DNA of 64,000 bases, taken from assembly GCF_910592395.1 (NCBI RefSeq), contig NC_088312.1:14363292-14427291 (forward strand). The letters are read 5' to 3'. The notes under the pieces are model-generated. The model saw only the letters and a program-made list of their open reading frames with translations. It was not told where the DNA came from and searched no databases. The position numbers were made by a program, and so were the translations under genes. Positions 9,704 to 21,056 of this stretch are shown in pieces. Position 1 is the stretch's first letter. The number at the start of each line of letters is the position of its first letter. The DNA comes from Lineus longissimus. Taxonomy: Eukaryota > Nemertea > Pilidiophora > Heteronemertea > Lineidae.

Positions 9704-10298
9704 ATATGTTTGAAGGAAAAGTAGAAGGAGAAGAAAGTATGCCATTGGAGGACATAGAAGCTTATGAAACTAGAACTTATCTTGAGCGTCAAATGTTTTT
9801 TGAAAATCCAGTTTTTGATGAAGAAGATTATGAAACTTTATTGAACACAAATGGAAGTGAAGGAACTGACGCAAGATACAACAAAAATTTAGATCAAAAA
9901 TCATTAGATAAACTAAAATATGTTGATGAATTCTGTGGTAATCCTGATCCTGGTACAAGTTGGTTGAGAGAAATTGAGACTGAATCTGATGAAATTAAAA
10001 ATAAATTGAAAGACAAGATCCCGGGCTATCATGCTGGAGCTTCAATAACTGAAAAATTGGAAGTTCTAAGATTTCCTGAATTCCTAAAGGGTAGCAAATT
10101 TGAGTTTACACCCGGACAATTAAAGGATCTGTCTAAACTCGTTTTTACTCAGCAGAAAAGAGTGAAACTGGAAATCGGGGATACATACACCATATTAAGA
10201 ATGATCTCTTCATGCTTGGTAAGGATAAAAATGGAGAATTAGTTTGGGTTAGAATAACGGACAGGAATGGTCGTCTTCTAGCCAGATCAACAACTTAA
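9700..10298 (+). pseudogene. Decayed copy of the acidic 199-aa gene
   Basis: The ATG at 9700 overlaps the TGA of the preceding pseudogene (ATGA). The first 165 codons are open and match the 199-aa protein in order (acidic N-terminus, DEEDYETLL, FTPGQL, LSKLVFT). A frameshift near 10165-10200 separates the conserved C-terminus (VRITDRNG), which ends at a TAA near 10298. Confidence 0.75.
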
Positions 10299-10340
10299 GG
10301 ATCTACTGGGGGTAAATATGTATTGAGGAAATAAGATGAC

Positions 10341-11150
10341 ATGAATATTTTTTTCAAAGATGAAGGTTTAGTTGCTGATAGGAGAAGAGAACTAGAAGCT
10401 GAAGCTCAAATGCAGCTACTTTCCTCCATAAAGCAAGGGGTAGATTTCAGGAAACAGAAGTAGATCAACAAGATCAACTTCAAATGAATGAGATGGTTCA
10501 TGAATTACGGTCATCCTCACCAACACGAACCCGAATAAACAGGCCAACACCGCAGAGATCAAATGTAGCAATACTAATCGAAGATACAATTAACAGTGAT
10601 TATGAAAGCCATTCAGACCAACTAATCAATAAGTTGATAGACGCAACTGATGAAGAATTAAGAACACTAGGGCTCACAGATATTGCCTTGAGAGAAGTAA
10701 GAGCGTTAAAAAAGTCGGGAGATGATTTTGTCTCGGTTAAGATAAGACATGCAAATACAAGAGCTTGAAGACTTGGTTAAAGTAATAGATCAACTTGTTC
10801 AAGAACGTCAAAAAGCATTCGAGTTGAATGGAGAAATGGAAAGTCATGGAAGCAGAATGAAATGCTTAATAATTGATGTCATTAAGCAACCAGATTCAAC
10901 GATCCCTCTATAGGATAGACTTAAGTTACTCATCAAATTGGAAGGCTTAACAATTATTTCCTTATTAACGGCTATTGGTATTTTTCTTTCAACTCTAGGC
11001 CTTTCTATTGCTCTTTGTATCAGTAATGCTGCTAAACCAAGCTCAATACCAGGACCAGGACCTAAACCAGACCCTAAACCTTCGATACCAGATAAGGTTA
11101 AAGAAGGGCTCAAGAAGTTCGCTGAATTATGGGCGGTTATTTCCGCATAA
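10341..11150 (+). pseudogene. Decayed and truncated copy of the coiled-coil/membrane gene
   Basis: The ATG at 10341 opens with residues like the start of the 348-aa protein (GLVADRRRELEAEA), then stops and frameshifts occur. The blocks RTRINRPTPQRSN, the first hydrophobic segment near 10938-11020, and the proline linker with SIPDKVKEGLKKFAE are preserved. The final two membrane segments are missing: homology ends at about 11150, where unrelated repeats start. The next gene in the block (capsid-like) is absent from this copy. Confidence 0.75.
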
Positions 11151-11158
11151 ATAGAGGT

Positions 11159-11500
11159 TGTCTCAAATAGACATTTTATGTCGTGTTATGACTCGAATAG
11201 ACGTTTGGTGGCGCTCGTTTTAACGGAGACGTACCTGAAATAAACATATTGTGTCGTATCTCAAATAGACATACACTCAAATAGACGTTTGGTGGCGCTC
11301 GTATCTCAAATAAACATATATTGTCGTGTTTTCAGCTTTTTGTGTATAACTCAAATAGACGTTTGGTGTCGCTTTTCAAATAGACATACACTCAAATAGA
11401 CGTTTGGTGGCGCTCGTATCTCAAATAAACATATATTGTCGTGTTTTCAGCTTTTTGTGTATAACTCAAATAAACGTTTGGTGTCTGTCGCTTTTCCGCA
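11159..11500. repeat. Minisatellite of CAAATAGACGTTTGGTG units, with a 115-bp duplication
   Basis: Short units around CTCAAATAGACGTTTGGTG repeat many times. A 115-bp block starting ATACACTCAA at 11271 is repeated almost exactly at 11386. It occupies the breakpoint where the structural block of the element ends. Confidence 0.8.
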
Positions 11501-11503
11501 AAA

Positions 11504-11836
11504 ATGGAAGTTCTCCAAATAGACGTTGAGGGTTTCAGACTCAATCAAATCAGTGGTGTTAAGAAGTTCTTTGAAGATGAAATTGAATGCGCATGCAGAA
11601 GAAAGATATTTTCAAAATACAAGAAAGCATTTGAGGTGATTAGGGATCACGTCCGATGTCCGCTTGCGAATATTCGCTGCGCGAATCGGGGCGAAAATTC
11701 GCCTGGTCAAATATCGCCGCACTCATTCGCCTTCAAATCGGGCCATGGCGATTTAGCGGATCCTGCGAATTCTGCGGAACCTGCGGAATCGGGGCGGAAT
11801 CAGCATAAAAACAGCACGATAATATCGATATTATGA
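11504..11836 (+). CDS. Open frame of 110 codons, doubtful
   Basis: The frame opens with MEVLQIDVEGFRLNQ, and its first 55 residues look protein-like (charged, helical, two cysteines). The second half is translated from the GC-rich arm of an inverted repeat, so a complete gene here is unlikely. I do not recognise it. It could be the 5' end of a lost element gene. Confidence 0.2.
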   Translation: MEVLQIDVEGFRLNQISGVKKFFEDEIECACRRKIFSKYKKAFEVIRDHVRCPLANIRCANRGENSPGQISPHSFAFKSGHGDLADPANSAEPAESGRNQHKNSTIISIL

Positions 11837-12720
11837 TAAATTATCCTTATAATAAATATTTGTAATATTCCATAACTGTTAAATTGTCTAAACCGCTAAG
11901 ATTATCAAGCATTTCGGAAAAACCCCAACATGCATGAAAAAAATGTCTGCATTCTATTATCGGACGATTTCCACATTGGCCGTGATCTATAACCCAGACC
12001 GAGTTGGTAATAGGCCGAGTTGGCCCGTAATAGTGTAAGTCGTTACGCACCCGAAAAACACACGTCATTTTCGCTCAATCGTTAATTTGTTAATATCGTG
12101 CAGAATACAATAGGGACGGACACTTTTTCCAGGGAACTTCTACACTGGCCTGGTTAACACGTCTCTCTTTATTTTACAACATCGCAAAATTGTGCACGAG
12201 CAACATACGATTGCCTTGATGATCCATCATAAGTTAAGATATTCAAGTCACATGATGACTGATGATGTCCAGGACTCCCAGATGACAAATCAGTTTAAAC
12301 AGAGAATTTCCCACTCTCATGATAATAAATAAAAGATTTTTCTAAAACGTCCACCCGAGTCAATCATCCCACTCTTGATGACCAAACAGCCAGCAAGATC
12401 ATGCGATGACAGATGACAAGCCCGAGATCCTGGCAACGATCCTTAAAACCACCCCAAGTCCCAGGAGGCGAAACGACTAATTTTTGGGTAGAGCGACTCT
12501 CAGACACTCTCTTGATTTAGCTTGATTACATTACATCACGGCAGCGGCCACCTTCAGCGCCACCACGTGGGGCCCAATGGTATTAGGCTAAGTTTGGGGG
12601 CGAAAACGTCAGAGAGCGAAACGACCGGATACCCATAACATAGAAAATCCGCTGCAGACCAGATTCCGCAGAATCCGCAGGATCCGCTAAATCGCCATGG
12701 CCTCCAAATCGCTGCCTGCT
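11725..12720. mobile_element. Inverted-repeat (foldback-like) element with GC-rich arms
   Basis: A left arm at about 11725-11791 (core GCCATGGCGATTTAGCGGAT) pairs with a right arm at about 12660-12720. About 870 bp of unassigned sequence lies between them, with no convincing frame. No clear target duplication was found. It is part of the material that replaced the middle of the virus-like element. Confidence 0.5.
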
Positions 12721-12849
12721 TCGGCGATTCTAGTAACTCCAGTAATCAAATACATCGCATCTATCCATGAGGAGCTACACAAATTTGGCACACAGGTTTG
12801 AGGTTGTTAGTATTATGGTATGCATTCCGAAGGATTGTGGCCGAATGCA

Positions 12850-13400
12850 CCGAATCATACAGCTGATCATTGTTCGGTTTATGTTTCAAGACCGTTGTAG
12901 TATCATCATAAACAGCGTCCACCAGCGCCCACCAGCGTCCACCAGGTTTAAAGTTAGGTATAAAGTCATCAAAATAAAATTTAGTGGCCATAAACGTAAT
13001 GAGTACACCATAAAACACATTTCCTGAAATTGTCATGACTATCGGGTGTAAGATAAGGGAGATGTTGTCTAAAATCACAGGGCTCCTGTTGTATTGGGAA
13101 GCCCTATCATTTCCTCCAAGTCAAATCGAACATAGCCGCCGACTGGGTGGTGGACGCTGGTACATTTTAGACAACAACTCGCTAATCTAGCACACAAATG
13201 TCATGAAATGATCAGGCAATGTGGAAAATGTCCTGCTTATTTCGTTTATGACCATAATATTTTACTTTGATGACGTGAAATATGCTTTAAAACTGGGTGG
13301 ACGTTGGCGGACGCTGTTCAGTATGACACGATTTGTTTACTGCACTTTTCCGTCGATAACACAAGGCAAAAATCATTGCAAAATCGTTACCAAATATTGG
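12850..13400. mobile_element. Old imperfect hairpin element
   Basis: The sequence at about 12920-13010 pairs with 13235-13325 in inverted orientation (ACGTCCACC-type ends and a shared CATCAAARTAAAAT core, with mismatches). Weaker pairing extends outward on both sides. It looks like a degraded MITE; termini and target duplication are not resolvable. Confidence 0.45.
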
Positions 13401-13883
13401 AAAAGAGCCACCAATTTCGTAAAATCGCTCCATTATCGCCTTGAGAGATTTTTGGGAAGAAATACCGACGAAATATCGGCGAAATACCGACGCAGCCATA
13501 GGCCTATCGACTGATTGTCAACAAAAATACGCAGCAAATCCATTCATTTTGTCATCACACAATTTTACTTTCTCTGAATATATCCCTCCTACATACCTTT
13601 TCTGAATATTTCATCCGAAATGTGCTTTCAAAGACCTATAGGCCTAAACGCGTTTTTTTCTGTTTATCTGTTCTTTTTATTTCGCGCACTGCTAATGCTG
13701 CAAGTACCTGGGCGCGAGATAAAACGAGATTGCAAGAAACGTCCTCGTCCCTAAGATCCGTAAGCCAGGCAAAAAGAAGCTGGGTGCTGCTTGTCTAGTG
13801 TAATGGCACCCAGGGTGCTTATTGTCCTGTCAATCCTGAACCTGGGTACCATTTGTCGGCACCCAGGACGACATCCACCCTTT
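13401..13883. other. Unassigned spacer upstream of the polymerase remnant
   Basis: No supported gene. A short GGCACCCAGG motif recurs at about 13805, 13845 and 13859. Homology to the polymerase first becomes visible after this stretch. Confidence 0.4.
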
Positions 13884-14007
13884 CAGCCACACTTATTCAT
13901 TAAAGAATTAATGACTAAACTTACTGAACACAAGTAACTTAAAATACTTGCTAAAACAGCAGAGGAAGACATTTCATTTCAATTCGGTAGTTTTAGGTTT
14001 TTAGATT

Positions 14008-14170
14008 TGTAATATATTTGATATGAAAGGTTTAAATGTCGCGCCCTTCTTACTTGTGTAGCGCGCATGCGTATTGATGTTTTATGTAAATAAACCACGC
14101 TGTCGTATCTTATGAGCTAAACGATATCTTCACGTTCGTTCTTATCCGTAATACACTTCGAGATTTAACA
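14008..14170 (+). repeat. 5' LTR (163 bp)
   Basis: It starts TGTAATATATTTGAT and ends GAGATTTAACA. An AATAAA-type signal (AAATAAACC) is near 14088. It differs from the 3' LTR only at one base (G in CACGTTCGTTC versus T). Confidence 0.92.
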
Positions 14171-14171
14171 G

Positions 14172-14181
14172 TGGCGACGAG
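14172..14181 (+). other. Primer binding site, tRNA-Ser type
   Basis: TGGCGACGAG one base after the 5' LTR is complementary to the 3' end of animal tRNA-Ser(GCT) (…CTCGTCGCCA, from memory). The match is 10 bases. The other LTR element in the window has the same start of its primer site. Confidence 0.65.
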
Positions 14182-14565
14182 TTTTGGCAGAAATCGGACC
14201 TCACGACGTGGTAGTATACAATCCGTAGCGTATTTTGGACAGCTCTACGGCCCGCAGTTAACTATTGAACTCTTGTAATCCTTGACTGATGATGGAAACT
14301 TTGATGAATTCAATTCGAGTCGGCCCCAACATGGCGGCCCGCATGGTGTGAGAGAAAACCGCATGGTCTGTGCGCTATTTTCGGACAGCCGGTTTGCGTG
14401 TCTCAACCTGTTACCAGTCGATTTCAAGTTGGACTAGATCCTGCAACTGCGTTACGAATCAATCGGTTGCATGTTGAGCAACTTTTGAGCGAAAAGAACA
14501 ACGAAATAGAGACTTGAATTTCAACTTAATCCATCTGTTCTTTGTGCGTCCGGTAATTCGGTAGT

Positions 14566-17500
14566 ATGGCGACTGCATACATTGGTGGCGTTGGTCATTT
14601 TGACCACACAAAGGAGACTTTTAGCTCCTATACGGAGCGTTTGGACATGTTCTTTTTAGCAAACAACATTGTTGATGTGGTTGGTGCGGAACCAGCAGAT
14701 CTCCTCCGTCAAGCGGGGGTGGTGGCGAGAAAAAAAGCGATTTTCCTTAGCGAAATTGGGGCGGAGGTTTACACCGTCCTGGCAAATCTCACGTCCCCAG
14801 ATAAGCCCAGGGACAAAACCCTGGATGAACTCTTCACAGTACTAAAGGCGCATTTCAATCCAGCCCCATTGGAAATTTCTGAAAGCTTTCACTTTGGCAA
14901 ACGTGACCAAAGGTCGGGGGAGAATGTGAGCGATTACATTCTGGCCCTCAAGAGACTGACCTTGCATTGTAATTTTGAGAACTATCTGAACCGAGCATTA
15001 CGGGATAGGTTTGTTTGTGGCCTTCTGGATTCGAAAATCCAAAATAAGCTGCTGAACACTGCTGACTTGACTTTCGAACGTGCCTGCCGGATAGCGTCGG
15101 CAATGGAGATGGCCTCCAAGCAGGCCAAAGAAATGAGACCATCTGGAAATTCAAACGGAGTGGTTAACAAAGTAGGAAAGTCAGACTACTACAAGAAACA
15201 GACACCATCAGGTGGTCGAAAAAACCGAGGTACTGTCTCATGTTATCGCTGTGGTGCCAATCACTTGGCTCCAAATTGTCCTCATAAGGACGTGGTTTGC
15301 AGAAAGTGTGAGAAAACGGGACACTTTGCAAATCGATGCAAATCTAACGTGACTGCATCAGGAAAACCAACCGGAGACAGCCGCCACAAATCCTACAAAT
15401 CAAAGAGTGGTGGTGTGAAGCTAGTAGCGGAAACCGATGAGTTTGGAGCATATGACGATGAACTTGGAATTTACAACGTGTATGCTGTGTCGTCTGAAAA
15501 GACTGGGTACTTTGTGACGCTAGACTGTAACAATACCCCTTGCGAGCTGCAAGTGGACACAGCAGCAGACTTTTCCATAATGTGCAAAACAGACTTCGAT
15601 ACTAAGTTTGCCGGTACCCAACTAGAGAGGTCGAACATTCGTCTGAAAACATATACAGGTGACCACATCAAAGTATGTGGCACCTTTGATTGTAATGTAT
15701 TGTACAACAAGCAACAGGTCACCTTGCCGATGGTAGTTGTGAATCACGTAGATCGCCCCGCACTTCTGGGTCGAAACTGGTTGGCAAAGTTGAAACTTGA
15801 CTGGGGTCAAATACTCAGTGTAAACACGGTTAAACGAACGGGGAATGCCAAGGCAAGGCTAGACCTTTTGCTTCGTAAACATAGTAGACTGTTTGAGGAC
15901 AGTTATAATGGTATGAAGGGTCATGAAGCTCACATTAGGGTAAAACCCGATGCTGCACCTGTCTTCCATAAGCCGCGAAACTGTCCATACGCCATTCGCG
16001 ATAGGGTTGAGTTGGAGCTGGATAAACTGGAAAAAAATGGCGTAATGAAGAAGATCGATAGATCTGATTGGGCAAGCCCAATCGTTGTAGTCCCAAAAGC
16101 GGACGGGTCCGTCCGAATCTGTGGGGATTACAAGGTTAGTGTCAATGGCGCAGTGGAAGACGAGCAAACCACCCTTCCTACCACCCAAGATTTGTACCAA
16201 CAGTTGTCAGGCTCAAAGGTATTTTCAAAGCTGGACCTTTCGCATGCTTATGCGCAGCTTAATGTTGACCAACAGAGTAGGAAATATCTTACCATAAACA
16301 CACACAAGGGTTTGTATGAATATCTGAAATTGCCATATGGTATTAAGTCGGCTCCTAAGATTTTTCAGGCAAAGATGGACCAGATTCTACAGGGAATACC
16401 CAAAACTGTGTGTAAACAAGATGACATCTTGATGGGTGGCAATGATGACAATGAGAACCTGGATATCTTAGAACAGGTGTTAGACCGACTAAGTGAAAAC
16501 AACGTTCATTTGAAATTACCCAAGTGTGAATTTCTTGAAACAAAAACTGTATATCTTGGTTTGGAATACAGTGGTGAGGGTCTCAGACCTGTAGAGTCAT
16601 CAGTTGAAGCCGTCAAAAAGGCTCCTCTCCCTCAGAATGTTTCGCAGCTGAGGTCGTTTCTAGGTATGGTTCAATAATACCACCAGTTCTTACCTGATCT
16701 AGCCACAGTTTTGAGCCCGCTTCATGAACTGTTGAAGAAAGGAGTTCAGTGGCATTGGTCAGACAAGTGTCAGAAAGCATTTGACAAGTGCAAAAGCGCG
16801 TTGACAAGCGACACATTGCTGGTGCATCATGATGCAAAGAAAAAGTTGCGATTGGCTTGCGTTGCTTCGTCGTATGGTCTGGGAGCCGTGCTCTCTCACG
16901 AATTTGACAAGAAAACAGACAAGCCCATTGGATATGCATCCAGGACCAGGAGTCCGAGCGAAAGAAATTATGCTCAAATTGAGCGAGAGGCTTTGTCCAT
17001 AATCTTTGGTGTGAAGAAATTTCACAATTTTCTGTATGGAAGGAAATTCACTTTGATTACGGATCACAAGCCTCTCTTAGCAATTTTGGGGCCAAAGTCT
17101 GGTATACCCACCATAGCTGCAGCACGTATGCAGCGGTGGGCCTTGATTCTTTCCGCGTATGACTACGATATTGAATATCGTGACTCCGCATCACATGCCA
17201 ATTGCGACGCACTGTCCAGATTACCCTGTCCTGAGTCAAGTGACGAGGGCATGGAGAGTAAAGTGTTTGCTGTCAGTATGATAAACGACAATTTCCCAGT
17301 GTTGGCTGAGGAAATAGCGAGGGCAACAAAGGTACATCCAGTCCTAAGCAAGGTTCACCAGTTTGTTCTGGCAGGTTGGCCAGCAAAATGTAATGGCCTG
17401 TCCGAGGCATTTAAGCCTTATTTCAATCGACGAGACCAACTTTCGGTCGAGCAAGGTTGTGTCCTGTGGGGCACTAGGGTGATCATTCCTCCGAAATTTC

Positions 17501-18743
17501 GCGAGAAAATTCTTGAGGAACTGCACTGGGAACACCCAGGCATTTGTAGCATGAAGGCACTTGCCCGTAGTTTTGTTTGGTGGCCCAAGTTAGATGAGGA
17601 AGTTGAGGCAAAGGTCAAAGCCTGTTCTACTTGCCAAAAGGTCAGACAAACTCCAGCCAAAGTGCCCTTGCATCCCTGGATATGGTGTAGCCGGCCCTTC
17701 CAAAGGGTCCATATTGACTTTTGTGAAGACAAGAAACAATTTTTCCTGATTTTGGTAGACAGTCATTCAAAATGGGTTGATGTGAAGGCAATGAATGTCA
17801 CTACCGCAGACAGAACAATAGACGAGCTACGGCTCATTTTTGCAGAGCATGGTTTGCCTGAACAACTGGTATCCGATAATGGTCCTCAATTTACCTCCCT
17901 AGAATTTGCAACTTTCATGAAAAAGAACGGTATACGTCACACGCTTGTGGCACCATGAAAAAGAACGGTATACGTCACACGCTTGTGGCACCATATCACC
18001 CTGCCTCCAATGGGGCGGCGGAAAGGGCGGTTAGGTTGGTAAAAGAGGCATTTACCAAGCAGGTAATCGACGGTAACAAAGGTTTAACCCTCAAGCACAG
18101 AATTGCCAATTTCTTGCTAAGGTACAGGACCACACCCCATAGCACCACTGGTGTCAGTCCTGCTGAGCTAATGACAAAAAGGCAACTGCGAACCAGACTG
18201 ACTCTGATCAAGCCCAATGCTGCCAGCATGGTTGAGAAAAGACAGGAAGCGCAGAAAGTGCAATTTGATCGGCACAGGAAACAAAATAGGGATTTTGAGG
18301 TTGGCGAGGTAGTGCGTGTGAAAAACACCAGGGCAACATCAAGGCTTGATAGATGGCTCCTTGGTTCAGTGGTTGAGGTCAAGGGACCTAGAAATTATGT
18401 TGTAAAAATTGGATCATCAAGTAAGTTGGTTCATGCTGATCACATGATCACAGCGACCGATCAGGCCACGGATCAACAACAAATTGCTGATGAGTCAGCG
18501 GTACCAGATTTTCTAGATGACCCAATTCAGCTTGCACCAATTCCTGTAGGTGTTCATGTTGGGAACAACACAGTTCCTCCAGTCACGCCAGTGGGGCAGA
18601 GAGCTGATGTCACTAACACCCCTGTTAGACATGCTCAAGTATCTGCTGAAAAGTCCGCGCAGTTGCCTGCACCGAATAACCCTGGGCCTGAACTTAGAAG
18701 ATCTACAAGGGACAGGAGACAAGTCCAGAAATTGAACCTGTAA
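14566..18743 (+). pseudogene. gag-pol of the first LTR retrotransposon, two lesions
   Basis: ATG 14566 opens a gag-pol frame. Two CCHC zinc knuckles (CYRCGANHLAPNC; CRKCEKTGHFANRC) lie near residues 225-260. The protease motif is VDTAAD (DTA). The RT has KQDDILMGG where YxDD is usual. RNase H carries TDHKPLL, and the integrase carries HH-CC (LHWEHPG…CSTCQ) and VSDNGPQF. An in-frame TAA at 16675-16677 interrupts RT; the same frame then continues. A tandem 38-bp duplication at about 17917-17992 shifts the frame inside the integrase core; the C-terminal part (17955-18743) is in the new frame. The element cannot make an intact polyprotein. Confidence 0.9.
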
Positions 18744-18836
18744 TGTAATGTCCTGTCACATAGCAATGATAACTAGGATAGGTTAGTTAGAATTTATTCT
18801 GTAGTTTATAAAATGCTCAAAGCATCCTTTTTCATC

Positions 18837-18849
18837 AGGGGGAAAGCAG
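18837..18849 (+). other. Polypurine tract before 3' LTR
   Basis: AGGGGGAAAGCAG directly precedes the 3' LTR, the normal position for plus-strand priming in LTR retrotransposons. Confidence 0.7.
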
Positions 18850-19012
18850 TGTAATATATTTGATATGAAAGGTTTAAATGTCGCGCCCTTCTTACTTGTG
18901 TAGCGCGCATGCGTATTGATGTTTTATGTAAATAAACCACGCTGTCGTATCTTATGAGCTAAACGATATCTTCACGTTCTTTCTTATCCGTAATACACTT
19001 CGAGATTTAACA
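18850..19012 (+). repeat. 3' LTR (163 bp)
   Basis: One mismatch to the 5' LTR; ends TTTAACA, followed by the AGATT target duplication. Confidence 0.92.
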
Positions 19013-20112
19013 AGATTCTTACAGATTCCTTCAGTCCAGTTTAGACAACATAACCAAATCAATGGTAGATGATGATTTCATAATAACAAGACAGATGTCC
19101 CCTGTTAATGAGGATTTCAAACTATTGAGAAAGAAAGGATCAGTTCCTTATTCCTTTTACACATCACATGAAAGTTACCTTTACACATCACATGAAAGTT
19201 ACCAAGTTACTTACTTAGAGAAATCTATATCCTTTGATGAATTAAAGCATGAAATGTTAAAAGATTCAGCTTACGAAGAGGCCAAAAATATATGGGATCA
19301 TTTTAAAATCAGAGATCACGGAGAGTTCATTGATCTGTACCTCAGAACTGATGTGTTACTTTTAGCTGATTTAATTGAAAAATTCAGGGATGTCAATTTG
19401 AACTACTTTCAGATCGACCCTTGTCACTGCTGCTCTGCACCCGGTTTAACCTGGCAAGATGGTTTGAAATACACTGAGATAAACCTCGAACTTCTCACGG
19501 ACAGTAACATCTTACTTACTTTTGAAAACGCAATAAGAGGAGGTATTTCAGGAGTGATGGGAACATGACACGTCAAGGAGATGATCACCACAAGCTACTT
19601 TGCATCGGTGCAAATAACCTTTACGGTTGGGCATTGATGGAACCTCAGCCTTATGGCAGTTTTGAGATGATGGAAGACAGATCAGGACAAAGTCCAGAGA
19701 GCTTCGCTCGATCCATTACTGCAGAAGCGATATAAGGAATTCCTAAGCACAGTGAAGTAATCTTAGAGGCAGACTTGGCTGATCCCGAAAAAATTCAAAT
19801 TCGAATCAAAGAACTTTCCATTCTGTCCTGAATCTCTTTCAATCGATGATGAGGATTTAATTCCTTACCAGAGAGAGTTACCTTGTGATAAGAAGAGATC
19901 TCGTGTAGAAAAGTTAATACTGACTCAAAAGGATACAATAGTGCATTACAGGATGCTCCAGTTTTACTCTAAATGAAATGGCCAGGGCCATTGTGCTCAC
20001 CTCATGTGGAGGAAAGATGGATAAAGAGCATGGTATTGTGTCATGTAGTGTTAGGTTTGATGTAGGTCCAAGCAATTATAATTTCCCCAAATTGGCCAAT
20101 TTACAGTACATT

Positions 20113-20127
20113 CGACCTCTGTGACCT
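20113..20127 (-). promoter_or_regulatory. Nuclear-receptor-like DR3 site, subunit 1
   Basis: The minus strand reads AGGTCACAGAGGTCG: two half-sites spaced by 3, the second with one change. It is preceded by TCA as in extended half-sites. Motif match only. Confidence 0.4.
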
Positions 20128-20426
20128 TGAAAAGTAGGTCAAATCAAAGAAGACCCGGGTGACACATTGAATGGTTGTTAGAATTAGATGTACCTATGAT
20201 ATAAAATTGGTGCCAATCGGGCAAGTCATTACTAGGAATAATGGCATTTTGAAGAATTTAGGATTTGGCCCCCTCCCTGGAGGCCAAACGGCAAATCAGA
20301 TCGCACCAAACTTCGGTACCTGAGATCACCTGACCAAGTGGTACACGTGTACTTAATTTGTGATCAATAGTCATTGCAGTTAAGAAACGTGCCATAGTTA
20401 CGGCCTGACGGCGAATTTACGCCATT

Positions 20427-20441
20427 TGACCTCTGTGACCT
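20427..20441 (-). promoter_or_regulatory. Nuclear-receptor-like DR3 site, subunit 2
   Basis: The minus strand reads AGGTCACAGAGGTCA, a perfect direct repeat of AGGTCA spaced by 3 bases, preceded by TCA. Binding is not shown. Confidence 0.45.
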
Positions 20442-20727
20442 TGACAAGAAGGTCAAATTAAAAACCTGTGTGACATATACTGTATGGTGGTTAGATGTAC
20501 CCATGATATCAAATTGGTGGCAATCGGGCAAGAAGTTAAGGAATAATCACATTTTTAAGGTTTTTGGATTTTGCCCCCTGGTGGTCAAGTGGTGAATCAT
20601 ATTGGACCAAACTTCGGTCCCTGAGATCACCTGACTAAGGGGTAAATGTGTACCAAATTTGGTATCAATAGTCATTGCAGTTTAGAAACGTGCCATCGTT
20701 ACATCCTAACGGCCAATTTACACCATT

Positions 20728-20742
20728 TGACCTCTGTGACCT
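20728..20742 (-). promoter_or_regulatory. Nuclear-receptor-like DR3 site, subunit 3
   Basis: Same perfect AGGTCACAGAGGTCA on the minus strand, about 300 bp from the previous one. Confidence 0.45.
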
Positions 20743-21021
20743 TGAAAAGGAGGTCAAATCAAAAACCCGGAGGATATATGATGCACCTTTGCTAGAAGTA
20801 CCTACCATATTTTTTTCAAAATTTCCCGACTACTATTAAGGGAGATATTGCATATTTTCACTTTTAACATTTGGCCCCCTGGTGGCCAAACCATGAAACG
20901 AATCGGACCGAAACTTGGTCTCCAAGGTGTCATTACATAAGGGTACATGTGCACCAAGTTTCAACTCAATAGCTCTAACAGTTACGAAACGTGCCCTGCT
21001 AACGGACGACGGACGACGACG

Positions 21022-21056
<35 letters not shown>

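Larger units (their letters stand above)
14008..19012 (+). mobile_element. LTR retrotransposon inserted in the polymerase gene
   Basis: 5005 bp with 163-bp LTRs that differ at one base, TG...CA ends, and a perfect 5-bp target duplication AGATT (14003-14007 and 19013-19017). The insertion splits the polymerase between two adjacent codons of the exonuclease domain. The domain order in its coding region is gag, protease, RT, RNase H, integrase, which fits Ty3/gypsy, probably the Mag-like branch. Near-identical LTRs show it is far younger than the host element. Confidence 0.93.
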
